From Natronohydrobacter sp. (GTDB taxonomy: Bacteria > Pseudomonadota > Alphaproteobacteria > Rhodobacterales > Rhodobacteraceae): a stretch of DNA of 9,262 bases. The stretch is taken from NCBI GenBank assembly GCA_007117255.1, contig SKGU01000166.1, positions 1-9,262 on the forward strand, written 5' to 3'. Made by a program: the position numbers and the translations under genes. Position 1 is the stretch's first letter, and every line of letters starts with the position of its first letter. Below are positions 1 through 7,143 of this stretch, piece by piece. Under the pieces are notes generated by a model. It saw only the letters and a program-made list of their open reading frames with translations. It did not search any database and was not told the DNA's origin.

Positions 1-396
1 AGGCGTGACTTTTCTGAGCAGGTGACAGGCTTGCGCGCGTGCCCATGCCATCCCTGCACGCAAGGCCGTGCCTATGCGGGGGAAAGGGCGATGTGCGTCG
101 TGCAGCCGTCATTGCAGTTCCTGTTGTGCTGCGCAGGCGCAGCCTGTGACGTTCGCCCGGCCTTCCGATATGAGAATGCGCGGGCATGTGCAGCCTTGCG
201 GCCGATCCATCTGCGAGGGGCGAAGCGGGGCAACAGCGCGCCAGTCAGCCTCAAGCAGCGAAATTCGCTCGGGTGCTCTGGCCGGGCCAGAGACGCCTTT
301 ACTTGTACACCATAGTTGCCTTTGGGCGTAAAAGACAATCACCAAATTCGTGCAAGCCCCTTATCAGGCGCTTCAACGCTGGAAACTTGACCAGAT
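1..396. other. Left-end region without a supportable gene
   Basis: No reading frame here looks like a real protein. The open frames on both strands are short, rich in cysteine, arginine and proline, and match no family I know. The minus-strand gene that ends at 397 reads into this region, so part of it is probably its 3' untranslated flank. The only structure I could pick out is a short perfect hairpin at 276-292. A minus-strand ATG at 46 or 51, preceded by AGGGA, could begin a gene leaving the window on the left, but only about 15 codons are visible and I do not call it. Confidence 0.5.
276..292. other. Short perfect hairpin in the left intergenic region
   Basis: Arms CTCTGGC (276-282) and GCCAGAG (286-292) pair perfectly around a 3-nt loop. 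It lies about 105 bp past the stop of the minus-strand secreted-protein gene. No T-run follows on the minus strand, and only a short CCTTT follows on the plus strand, so it is not a convincing intrinsic terminator. It could be a weak transcription end point, a processing site, or chance in G+C-rich DNA. Confidence 0.25.
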
Positions 397-924
397 TCAG
401 CGGTTTTCCAACCCCGCGGCAGTGCGACCGGCGCGAAGTTCATCGGCATCGGTCTCGATCAAATCGATGAGCTCTGCAAAGCTCTGACGCGACTGGACGT
501 GAATCTCCGGAAACGCAGCCACAGGCGTAAGCGGGTCAGGTGTTTGCGCGTCATGGCGCATGACCGCGCGCAATGTGGCAACCAGCCAGTCGATATCGCC
601 AAAAGCCCATTCATTGATCACGGGTCCCGATATGGCCAACATCGACGCAAACAGTGCCCTATCCTGATCGGGTGGGAGATCGGGTCGCGCCGTGATGTAG
701 CGTCGCCAGCGCAGTTGGGCAAAATAGAACAGATACGCGCCCTCTTCACGCGCGCCCTCATCAAAATGCACGACCGCAGCCGTGAGCATTTCTGCCGGAT
801 GCGCGGGCGACAATGCTGCAGCGACAGCTTGGGCGCGCGAAAGCGGGTCGGCTTGCGCAGGTGAAACCACAAGTTGAAGAACAACCACAAGAACGATGCA
901 TAGACCCTTGAAAGGGCTATACAT
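397..924 (-). CDS. Small secreted protein of unknown function, coupled to dctD
   Basis: Predicted protein of 175 aa that I do not recognise as a named family. Residues 1-25 form a Sec-type signal peptide: a short Lys-containing n-region, a strongly hydrophobic stretch (about 8-20), and a likely signal peptidase I site after SPAQA, so the mature protein should be periplasmic. No lipobox cysteine is seen at the cleavage site. The mature part is mostly helical in appearance, with an aromatic patch (YLFYFAQLRWRRY, about 64-76), a conserved-looking NEWAFGDIDW segment (about 104-113) and an acidic C-terminal helix. The ATG at 924 was chosen because it gives the signal peptide directly; an upstream in-frame start at 963 would place a poor N-terminus before it and lie deep inside dctD. 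The start overlaps the dctD stop by 8 nt (ATGTATAG), which points to translational coupling and to an operon with dctBD. No clear separate Shine-Dalgarno was seen. A role alongside DctB in the periplasm is inference from position only. Confidence 0.8.
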   Translation of the reverse strand: MYSPFKGLCIVLVVVLQLVVSPAQADPLSRAQAVAAALSPAHPAEMLTAAVVHFDEGAREEGAYLFYFAQLRWRRYITARPDLPPDQDRALFASMLAISGPVINEWAFGDIDWLVATLRAVMRHDAQTPDPLTPVAAFPEIHVQSRQSFAELIDLIETDADELRAGRTAAGLENR

Positions 925-2248
925 AATCGCCGCGCACCAACCCGTACTTCGCCATCTTTTCATTCAATGTCCGGCGCGGCAGGCGCAGTTCTTCCATGAC
1001 GGATGTGATCGAGCCTTTGTGACGGCGCATCGTGTTGTCAATCAGCATCCGCTCAAACGCCTCGACATGCTCTTTCAACGGCTTGCCTTCGGTCGTCATC
1101 GCTTCTGTCGTGGCCTCGTTATCGGCCATGATCAGTGACATCAACGCGCCCTCCTCGCGCCTGCTTTGCAACACCGCCCGTTCGGCGATATTGACCAGCT
1201 GGCGGACATTGCCCGGCCAGGGCGCCTGCAAAAGCTGCGCCGCTTCTGGCATCGACAATTCGGGGGCAGCGCAGCCATATTCATCGGCGAAACGATCCAG
1301 ATAGGTTGCAAACAGCGCCAGAATATCCTCGCCGCGCGTGCGCAGCGGTGGCAACGTGATCTTATGCGCGTTCAACCGATAGAACAGATCCGGGCGCAAG
1401 GCGTCCTCGATGGTCTGATCAGCGCGATGCGTGTTGCAGACTGCGACGATGCGCGTCTCTGCCGGGGTTCCAAGTTCATTGATCAAACCCAGCAGCCGCG
1501 CCTGCATCGGCTCTGACAGGCTTTCGATATCCTCCAGCACCAGCGTCCCGCCACGCCCCTCCTCGACCAGCGGCTTGCCAATACTGTCTTCCGCTGGCCC
1601 AAACAGCCGCGCGGCCAAAGCCTCGTCAGACAACCCGGCGCAACTGATGCTCACCAGCTTGCGCCCGGCCCGCGCACCCACAGCATGCAGGGCATGCGCC
1701 ACCAGCGTCTTGCCCGTGCCAGTTTCGCCGTCAATCAGCACATGGCCATCCGCCTGCCCGATATCGAGAATATCCTCGCGCAAGCGTTGCATCACCTCGG
1801 ACGCGCCGACCAGCCGTTTCATGATCGTGCCGCCATCGGACAGCTCATTGCGCAGGGCGCGGGCCTCCAGCGCAAGCGAACGCTTCTTGACGGCTTTCTC
1901 GGCCAGAGCCATCATCTTTTCAGGATTGAACGGCTTTTCCAGAAAGTCGAACGCCCCAAGACGCATGGCTTCCACGGCAATCGGAACATCGCCATGACCC
2001 GTGATCATGATGACCGGGATTGTGCTGTCCAGTGCCACAAGCTTTTTCAGAAGCGCCATGCCATCGACATTCGGCATCCGGATATCCGTGATCACCACAC
2101 CGGGAAAATCCGCGCCAATCGCGGCCAGTGCTTCCTGACCATCTGCATAGGTTTCCGTGGTGAAGCCCGATAGCGCCAGCCATTGGCTGATCGACTGGCG
2201 CATATCCTGTTCATCATCGACAATCGCAACGCGCATTTGACGGCTCAT
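917..2248 (-). CDS. dctD: DctD-like NtrC-family response regulator with degenerate sigma-54 loop
   Basis: Response regulator of 443 aa, the usual DctD length, and presumed partner of the adjacent kinase in C4-dicarboxylate control. Receiver domain, about 5-120: acidic pair D11/D12, phosphoacceptor D55 in VVITDIRMP, T83 and K105. AAA+ domain, about 145-365: Walker A GETGTGK (174-180), arginine-finger region RPDLFYRL (285-292) and sensor II PWPGNVRQL (343-351). Fis-type helix-turn-helix, about 410-440 (GSITSVMEELRLPRRTLNEK). Two key features depart from the family. The GAFTGA loop that contacts sigma-54 is absent, since the stretch between LFG and GGTL is short and reads PAEDSIGKPLVEEGR. Walker B reads LVLED where the family has LFLDE. 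The protein may therefore act without sigma-54 or without normal ATP hydrolysis. The ATG at 2248 is preceded by GGAAGGAAGA at good spacing; a longer start at 2281 lacks this. It lies 81 bp downstream of dctB. The gene symbol follows architecture and the neighbouring kinase. Confidence 0.88.
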   Translation of the reverse strand: MSRQMRVAIVDDEQDMRQSISQWLALSGFTTETYADGQEALAAIGADFPGVVITDIRMPNVDGMALLKKLVALDSTIPVIMITGHGDVPIAVEAMRLGAFDFLEKPFNPEKMMALAEKAVKKRSLALEARALRNELSDGGTIMKRLVGASEVMQRLREDILDIGQADGHVLIDGETGTGKTLVAHALHAVGARAGRKLVSISCAGLSDEALAARLFGPAEDSIGKPLVEEGRGGTLVLEDIESLSEPMQARLLGLINELGTPAETRIVAVCNTHRADQTIEDALRPDLFYRLNAHKITLPPLRTRGEDILALFATYLDRFADEYGCAAPELSMPEAAQLLQAPWPGNVRQLVNIAERAVLQSRREEGALMSLIMADNEATTEAMTTEGKPLKEHVEAFERMLIDNTMRRHKGSITSVMEELRLPRRTLNEKMAKYGLVRGDYV

Positions 2249-2329
2249 GCCTGTTCTTCCTTCCCTAGAGTTTCGCGCCAATGACGCCGAACATCATGTC
2301 TGTTCAAGCTTCGCATGCGCAAAACGGCG

Positions 2330-4093
2330 TTACTCGGCGGCATCTTGCTGTATCCCGTGACGCGGAAATTCGACTTCGAACAGCGCGCCGCCCTCAGGCG
2401 CATTCACCGCCGTCAACCGCCCGCCATGATCCTTGACGATCCCTGACGAGATCGCAAGACCCAGCCCGACCCCCTTGCCCGCCGGCTTTGTGGTGAAGAA
2501 TGGCTCAAACAGGCTGTCGATATCCGCAATGCCCGACCCGTTGTCGCGCACTGTCAGCTTGGCGGTTTCACCCTGGCTGATGATAACATCAATCTGAGGA
2601 CTGTTGGCACCCTGCGTGGCATCCACCGCATTCCGCACAAGGTTCAGGATCACCTGCTCCACACGCACTGTATCGCCAAGGATCATGACAGGTTCCGGCG
2701 GAACCGTTCGGATCACCAGAACGCGGCTGTCGCGCAAAAGCGGCTCCATCATCGTCAGCGCATCAGCCAGACAAGTGCGCAGATCGATAGGTGCGAAAGC
2801 TTCACCGCCTTTCCGGGCAAAAGACTTCAATGTACGCGCAATTGTGCCCATGCGATCAATCAGATCATCAATGCGTTGGAACGAGGCCAGCGCCTCTTCC
2901 GAGCGCTTGGCGCGCAACAACAAGCGCGCGCCCGCCAGATACGTCTTCATCGCCGCAAGCGGCTGGTTCAATTCATGGCTGACAGAGGCCGACATCTCCC
3001 CCAGACTGGCCAGTTTCGAGCTTTGCGCCAAGGTCTGTTCGGCCACGGCGAGGTCTTTTTGCATCCGCAACCTAGCTGCAATTTCGCGTTGCAGACGCGC
3101 ATTGAGCGCGCGCAAATCCTGACTTTCCTGCTGAAACTGCGCCGATTGCAGCCATGCCCGGCGGCTCAGGATGTAGAATACCAGCGCCAACAACAATGCA
3201 AACCCCGTCAGCATCAACGCCAGGGCCCCGTTCACGCTTTCGCGCACAGAATCGTAGCGCGTGAAACTGACCAGCCGCCAGCCCCGGAAAGGCACGCGCA
3301 CTTCGGATTGCAGCACCGCTTCGCCGCGCACAAAGGCATCCGGCGGGGTCTGCGCCCAGTCAGCGGTCGCGCGCAGCGCGCGGGCAATGGCCGAGGGCGC
3401 ATCGCGCAGGGCCAGCGCTTCATCGAGCGTGCGCCCCCGCCAACGGGGTTCTGTTGCGAGGATAATCCGCCCGCTTGAATCCATCAGCGCCACGGCATCA
3501 GCAAATCCCGCCCAACTGCGCTCGAATTTCGTCAAATCCGCGCCCACAACCACCACGCCAATCACATCACTGCCCTGCCGCACCGAGCGGGAAAAGGAAA
3601 AGCCGAAGCCTCCGCTGTCCAGCTCCTGCACCAGAAACACTGTGTCGGACGCCCTGCGCGCGTCTACGAATGTCGCCTCATTTCCACGGTTCTTGCCCAA
3701 CTGGTTACGATCCGTCGCGCCCACAACGCGGCCATTATTGTCCAGAAGTTCGATCGAAGCCGCGCCGATCTCTGTCTGTAGATCGATCAGCCGCTGCGAA
3801 GTTGTCGCGAAGCTGCTTTCCTGCAATGCAGCGATCAGATCCGGGTCACGCGCCAGCAGCAGTGGAACGACCGAATTGCGCTGCAACTCGGACTGAATGT
3901 TACCCGAATAAAGCACCAGACGCAGCTCAGCGCGGTTGCGCGTAGAATCGGTGAAGTTCTCGGACAGAAACGCATTCAGAAACCAAGTGCTTATGAGCGC
4001 CACAAGAACCAGCGCACCCACGACCAAGCGCCCCCATAAGGGGATGCCCAGAATGCTGGCGCGGCGGTTATCTAGGTTGGGCGGACTGGCCAT
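2330..4093 (-). CDS. dctB: DctB-like sensor histidine kinase
   Basis: Membrane sensor kinase of 587 aa, close to the usual DctB length. In the family DctB binds C4-dicarboxylates in the periplasm and phosphorylates DctD. Order of parts: a first membrane helix at about 21-42; a periplasmic sensor region of PDC/Cache type, about 45-285, with the paired segments IELLDNNGRVVGATD and VALMDSSGRIILATE typical of a double Cache fold; a second membrane helix at about 289-310; a coiled-coil linker, about 316-360; the phosphoacceptor H373 in VSHELNQPL; and an ATPase domain with N-box NLVRNAVDA (484-492), G1 DNGSGI (517-522), F-box FFTTK (532-536) and G2 GVGLGL (541-546). All catalytic boxes look intact. 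The ATG at 4093 puts the first membrane helix near the N-terminus but has no strong ribosome-binding site. A TTG at 4165 would overlap the end of purQ and add 24 residues. The start lies 58 bp downstream of purQ, so read-through from purQ is possible. Confidence 0.9.
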   Translation of the reverse strand: MASPPNLDNRRASILGIPLWGRLVVGALVLVALISTWFLNAFLSENFTDSTRNRAELRLVLYSGNIQSELQRNSVVPLLLARDPDLIAALQESSFATTSQRLIDLQTEIGAASIELLDNNGRVVGATDRNQLGKNRGNEATFVDARRASDTVFLVQELDSGGFGFSFSRSVRQGSDVIGVVVVGADLTKFERSWAGFADAVALMDSSGRIILATEPRWRGRTLDEALALRDAPSAIARALRATADWAQTPPDAFVRGEAVLQSEVRVPFRGWRLVSFTRYDSVRESVNGALALMLTGFALLLALVFYILSRRAWLQSAQFQQESQDLRALNARLQREIAARLRMQKDLAVAEQTLAQSSKLASLGEMSASVSHELNQPLAAMKTYLAGARLLLRAKRSEEALASFQRIDDLIDRMGTIARTLKSFARKGGEAFAPIDLRTCLADALTMMEPLLRDSRVLVIRTVPPEPVMILGDTVRVEQVILNLVRNAVDATQGANSPQIDVIISQGETAKLTVRDNGSGIADIDSLFEPFFTTKPAGKGVGLGLAISSGIVKDHGGRLTAVNAPEGGALFEVEFPRHGIQQDAAE

Positions 4094-4151
4094 AGGCGCG
4101 AGAATATGGCGATTGACGCCGTCGCTCAAGCCTTCCGCGATGGGGCGCGTC

Positions 4152-4820
4152 TCAGGCGGGCGCAAAGGCGCTCATCAACCCATCAAACATGGTCCGGCCA
4201 TCAGTACTGCCGTGGATAGATGCAAAGGCGCGTTCGGGATGCGGCATCATGCCCAGCACCCGGCGGTTTTCCGACAGAATGCCGGCGATATCCTCCATCG
4301 AGCCATTGGGGTTCTGCCCATAGCGGAATGCCACGCGCCCCTCTCCGTTCAGCCGCGCAAGCGTGTCGGCATCAGCGGTGTAGTTACCATCGTGATGCGC
4401 AATCGGGATTTGCAACTCTGCCCCTTCGCCATAGGCGCAGGTGAACGGACTGTCAGTTGTTTCAACCCGCAGGGCCACAGTGCGGCAGATGTATTTCAGC
4501 CCCGCATTGCGCAGCAGCGCACCGGGCAACAGGCCCATCTCAAGCAACACCTGAAACCCGTTGCAGATGCCCAGCACATGCCCGCCCCGGTCGGCGAATC
4601 CCGCAATCGCCGCGCCAATGGGCGAGCGTGCGGCAATCGCACCGCAGCGCAGATAATCCCCGAAGCTGAACCCACCTGGCACGCCCACGATATCAGTGCC
4701 TTCGGGCAGCGCCGTGTCTTTATGCCAGACACGCGTGACATCGGCCCCGGCCTGCTCGAACGCCATAGCAAGATCGCGGTCGCAATTCGATCCGGGAAAC
4801 GTGATGACAGCAGCTTTCAT
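4152..4820 (-). CDS. purQ: Phosphoribosylformylglycinamidine synthase subunit PurQ
   Basis: Glutamine amidotransferase subunit (222 aa, normal length) of the three-part FGAM synthase PurL-PurQ-PurS. It hydrolyses glutamine and supplies ammonia for conversion of FGAR to FGAM in cytoplasmic de novo purine synthesis. It is a class I (triad) glutaminase: nucleophile C86 in GICNGFQ, and H194 and E196 in MMPHPERAF. The N-terminal GSNCDRD (10-16) and PGGFSFGDYLRCG (48-60) are typical PurQ signatures. The ATG at 4820 is preceded by GGAG at about 9 nt. Unlike the usual close purS-purQ arrangement, an alcohol dehydrogenase gene and a hairpin repeat lie between purS and this gene, so purQ may need its own promoter in the 163 bp upstream. 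The dctB gene follows on the same strand. Confidence 0.97.
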   Translation of the reverse strand: MKAAVITFPGSNCDRDLAMAFEQAGADVTRVWHKDTALPEGTDIVGVPGGFSFGDYLRCGAIAARSPIGAAIAGFADRGGHVLGICNGFQVLLEMGLLPGALLRNAGLKYICRTVALRVETTDSPFTCAYGEGAELQIPIAHHDGNYTADADTLARLNGEGRVAFRYGQNPNGSMEDIAGILSENRRVLGMMPHPERAFASIHGSTDGRTMFDGLMSAFAPA

Positions 4821-4886
4821 GGCGCGGCACTCCGGTCAAAGGGATTTGCCGCAGCCCTTAGCGCGAATGCCGCGTCTGCGCAAAGG

Positions 4887-4905
4887 AAAAACCCCGGCAA
4901 GCCAG
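4887..4905 (-). terminator. Possible weak intrinsic terminator upstream of purQ
   Basis: Read on the minus strand, a small G+C-rich stem (CTGGC with GCCGG, one G-T pair, very tight loop) is followed by GG and five T residues. It sits about 80 bp beyond the alcohol dehydrogenase stop and before purQ, where a terminator would separate the two genes. The stem is short and the loop only 2-4 nt, so this is a weak call. Confidence 0.3.
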
Positions 4906-4922
4906 CATCAACACCCGCATGG

Positions 4923-4983
4923 TTTCATCTTGCCAGAAATACTCCGGGGGGCGGCGCCGCAGGCGACCGGGGGCAGCGCCCCC
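4923..4983. repeat. Rhodobacterales-type intergenic hairpin repeat
   Basis: On the plus strand this reads TTTCATCTTGCCAGAAATAC, then TCC and a run of G, ending in the perfect hairpin GGGGGC-AGC-GCCCCC (4969-4983). A second small hairpin, CGCC-GCA-GGCG, lies at 4955-4965. On the minus strand the large hairpin begins right at the alcohol dehydrogenase stop codon. I recognise, from memory, very similar elements (a GGGGGCGCTGCCCCC hairpin followed by CCGGAGTATTT.TGG.AAGATGAAA) repeated many times near gene ends in Rhodobacteraceae genomes. It probably acts as a transcription terminator or mRNA 3'-end stabiliser for the dehydrogenase. The second hairpin seems to be an insertion relative to the common form. 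Only one copy was noticed in this window. Confidence 0.65.
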
Positions 4984-6021
4984 CTACCCCGCAAAATCCG
5001 AAATCACCGCCACGCCGGGTGCCATGGGGCCATCGAACAGCGCCAGTTCCGCGCCCGCCTGCGACAAACCCACCTCGCGCGCGATCATCGGCATGAAATC
5101 CACCAGCCCCGCATCGATCATCCCCAGAAGCGAGGGGTATTTATGCGCAGGCATCCCCCGTGTGCCGTAAAGCGCAAGGTTTTTCTGATAGATCGCGGTC
5201 ATGTCCAGCTCCATCCGCGCATGTGGCCCCGATGGCATGCCGACCTGCACATGCCGCCCCAGCGGACGCAGACAATGCAGTGACGCATTCGTCGTCTGCG
5301 CAATCCCCAGCGCTTCGACCGAGACATGCGCGCCGCCGCCGGTCAGATCGCGGATCGCTTCGGCCACATCACCCTCGCGCGCATCCAGCACCGCATCGGC
5401 ACCAAGCGTTTTCGCATGGTCCAGCTTTTCCGGCACGATATCCACAGCAATCACCCGCGCCCCCAGCGCACGCCCCAGAATCAGCGTGGCCAGCCCGATC
5501 CCACCCGTGCCATGCACTGCCAGCCACTCGCCGGGGCGCAGCGCGGCGCGGTCGGTCAGCGCATGAAAGGCCGTTGTCACACGACACCCAAGCCCAGCCG
5601 CCAGCACAGGCGACATGCCGTCGGGCAGGCGTGCAAGGTTATGGGCATGCGGCACGCTGATGAAATCGGCAAATGCGCCCGGTTCCACGAAACCGGGCAA
5701 GCGCTGATCCGGGCAAGTGTTGGACACCCCCGACCGGCAGGCCGGGCATGACCCGCAGGCCAGAATGAAGGGGGCAATCACCTTGTCGCCCACAGACCAG
5801 CCAGAACGCGGCCCGGCTTCGACCACTTCGCCGCAATATTCATGCCCTGGGATCTGCCCCGGCTTGACGCGCGGGTGATGGCCCACCCATCCATGCCAGT
5901 CAGAGCGACAGATGCCGCAGGCCAAAGTCTTCAGCACGACGCCATCTTCCTCGCAAACCGGGTCTGCGAGGGTCTCGACGCTCAGGTCTTTGCGATATTC
6001 TCTAAGAACGGCAGCGCGCAT
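4984..6021 (-). CDS. Zinc-dependent alcohol dehydrogenase (MDR family)
   Basis: Cytoplasmic medium-chain dehydrogenase/reductase of 345 aa; it should oxidise an alcohol or reduce an aldehyde with a nicotinamide cofactor. Catalytic zinc ligands are C35 (ACGICRSD), H60 and E61 (GHEYCG), with C146 (GLGCRVTTAFHAL) as a likely further ligand. Structural zinc is held by C89, C92, C95 and C103. The Rossmann motif GTGGIG is at 171-176, and D194 at the end of the next strand favours NAD+ over NADP+. The substrate cannot be told from sequence. The ATG at 6021 was chosen over an in-frame start at 6078 because MRAAVL is the standard N-terminus and a GGGGAAAA stretch precedes it. The gene sits between purS (60 bp upstream) and purQ (163 bp downstream), an unusual position with no metabolic link I can see. 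A palindrome just before its start (6030-6049) may regulate it. Confidence 0.93.
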   Translation of the reverse strand: MRAAVLREYRKDLSVETLADPVCEEDGVVLKTLACGICRSDWHGWVGHHPRVKPGQIPGHEYCGEVVEAGPRSGWSVGDKVIAPFILACGSCPACRSGVSNTCPDQRLPGFVEPGAFADFISVPHAHNLARLPDGMSPVLAAGLGCRVTTAFHALTDRAALRPGEWLAVHGTGGIGLATLILGRALGARVIAVDIVPEKLDHAKTLGADAVLDAREGDVAEAIRDLTGGGAHVSVEALGIAQTTNASLHCLRPLGRHVQVGMPSGPHARMELDMTAIYQKNLALYGTRGMPAHKYPSLLGMIDAGLVDFMPMIAREVGLSQAGAELALFDGPMAPGVAVISDFAG

Positions 6022-6029
6022 CTTTTTCC

Positions 6030-6049
6030 CCGTCACAAATCTGTGACGG
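6030..6049. promoter_or_regulatory. Perfect palindrome upstream of the alcohol dehydrogenase
   Basis: Arms CCGTCACA (6030-6037) and TGTGACGG (6042-6049) are perfectly complementary around a 4-nt centre. It lies in the 60 bp between purS and the dehydrogenase, ending about 8 nt before its ATG. Two readings are possible: an operator for a dimeric repressor of the dehydrogenase, or an RNA hairpin beside its ribosome-binding site. No T-run follows on the minus strand (GGGGAAAAAG follows), so it is not an ordinary terminator for purS. The TCACA and TGTGA halves are inside-out relative to a CRP site. Confidence 0.5.
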
Positions 6050-6081
6050 ATGCTGCCCGCCCCCGTGAGAAAGGTCAAGCC

Positions 6082-6321
6082 TCAGGCGGGTTCGACGCGG
6101 TAGGATTCGATGACCGTATTGGCGAGCAATTTTTCACACATCTGACGCGCGGCGTCTTCCGCTTTTGCCGCGTCAGTCTCTGCCAGGTCCAACTCAATCA
6201 TCTTGCCTTGACGAACAGAATTGACACCCTCGAAGCCAAGCGCGCCCAGCGCATGACGGATCGCCTCGCCTTGCGGGTCCAGAACGCCGGATTTCAGGGT
6301 CACAAATACACGATACTTCAT
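6082..6321 (-). CDS. purS: Phosphoribosylformylglycinamidine synthase subunit PurS
   Basis: Small (79 aa) structural subunit that bridges PurL and PurQ in FGAM synthase and helps pass ammonia between them. The N-terminal part, KYRVFVTLKSGVLDPQGEAI, is the family signature (strand, then the GVLDPQG turn), followed by the helix IRHALGALGF, a strand containing GKMIELDL, and a C-terminal helix ending in the strand TVIESYRVE. The ATG at 6321 gives the normal length, with GAAGGGG about 11 nt upstream. A GTG four codons earlier at 6333 would sit directly on that ribosome-binding site and is less likely. It starts 16 bp after the purC stop, so the two are surely co-transcribed. Confidence 0.95.
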   Translation of the reverse strand: MKYRVFVTLKSGVLDPQGEAIRHALGALGFEGVNSVRQGKMIELDLAETDAAKAEDAARQMCEKLLANTVIESYRVEPA

Positions 6322-6337
6322 GGTCTCGAACACCCCT

Positions 6338-7099
6338 TCAGTTCATCAGCTTGGGTTTTGTAATCGGCGTAGGTGATTTTGGCATGACACCCAACCTGCG
6401 CGCGACCTCCGAATAAGCATCTGCCAGATTGCCCAGATCGCGCCGAAATACATCCTTGTCCAGCTTTGCGCCAGTTTTCATATCCCACAAACGGCACGAA
6501 TCAGGGCTGATTTCATCAGCCACCACAAGGCGCTGCATGTCTCCGTCAAACTGACGTCCGATCTCGATCTTGAAATCCACCAGCTTGATGCCAACCGCCA
6601 TCATGACACCCGACATGAAATCATTCACGCGCACTGCGAGGGCAACCATATCATCAAGATCCTGATGGCTGGCCCAGTTGAACGCCAGGATCTGATCTTC
6701 CGACACAAGCGGATCGCCCAGCGCATCGTCCTTGTAGTAGAATTCGATGATCGGGCGCGGCAATGGCGTGCCTTCCTCGATCCCCAGACGTTTGGACATT
6801 GATCCGGCAGCGATATTGCGCACCACCACTTCCAGCGGAATGATTTCAACTGCGCGGATAAGCTGCTCACGCATGTTGATGCGCTTGATGAAATGCGTCG
6901 GCACTCCAATCTGGCCCAGACCCGTCATGAAAAATTCAGACAGCAGGTTGTTCAATACACCCTTGCCTTCGATCACATCACGCTTTGCAGCGTTAAAGGC
7001 GGTCGCATCATCCTTGAAGTACTGCACCATGGTGCCCGGTTCAGGCCCTTCATACAGGATCTTGGCCTTGCCCTCATAGATCTTGGTGCGGCGTGCCAT
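6338..7099 (-). CDS. purC: SAICAR synthetase PurC
   Basis: Phosphoribosylaminoimidazole-succinocarboxamide synthase, 253 aa, normal bacterial length. It joins CAIR with aspartate using ATP to give SAICAR in purine synthesis. Visible family motifs, in order: KIYEGKAK (6-13, nucleotide-binding glycine-rich strand), the GVLNNLLSEFF region (47-57), VVVRNIAAGSMSKRLG (91-106), IEFYYKDD (118-125), LVDFKIEIG (173-181) and ADEISPDSCRLWD (194-206), the last being the PurC signature with metal- and substrate-binding acidic residues. No key residue appears missing. The ATG at 7099 is preceded by CGGAGAA at about 7 nt. It is the first gene of the minus-strand run, divergent from the zeta inhibitor gene. 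Confidence 0.97.
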   Translation of the reverse strand: MARRTKIYEGKAKILYEGPEPGTMVQYFKDDATAFNAAKRDVIEGKGVLNNLLSEFFMTGLGQIGVPTHFIKRINMREQLIRAVEIIPLEVVVRNIAAGSMSKRLGIEEGTPLPRPIIEFYYKDDALGDPLVSEDQILAFNWASHQDLDDMVALAVRVNDFMSGVMMAVGIKLVDFKIEIGRQFDGDMQRLVVADEISPDSCRLWDMKTGAKLDKDVFRRDLGNLADAYSEVARRLGVMPKSPTPITKPKLMN

Positions 7100-7143
7100 G
7101 ATGTTCTCCGGTGCTGTTGGATGGTGGCGGCAGGTGTCGCTGC

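Noticed and set aside
22..315. Plus-strand open frame at the left end
   Set aside because: Its translation is cysteine- and arginine-rich without domain character, and it lacks a good ribosome-binding site; overlapping frames on both strands look equally poor.
4093..4165. TTG start for dctB overlapping the end of purQ
   Set aside because: It would add 24 residues with no family resemblance before the first membrane helix; the ATG at 4093 fits better, although its ribosome-binding site is weak.
3936..5096. Long plus-strand open frame (386 codons) opposite dctB and purQ
   Set aside because: It is antisense to two well-supported genes, crosses the intergenic repeat, and its translation is low in complexity and matches no family; long antisense frames are expected in G+C-rich DNA.
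6030..6049. CRP/FNR-type binding site
   Set aside because: The half-sites are inverted relative to TGTGA-N6-TCACA, so the palindrome does not fit that consensus.
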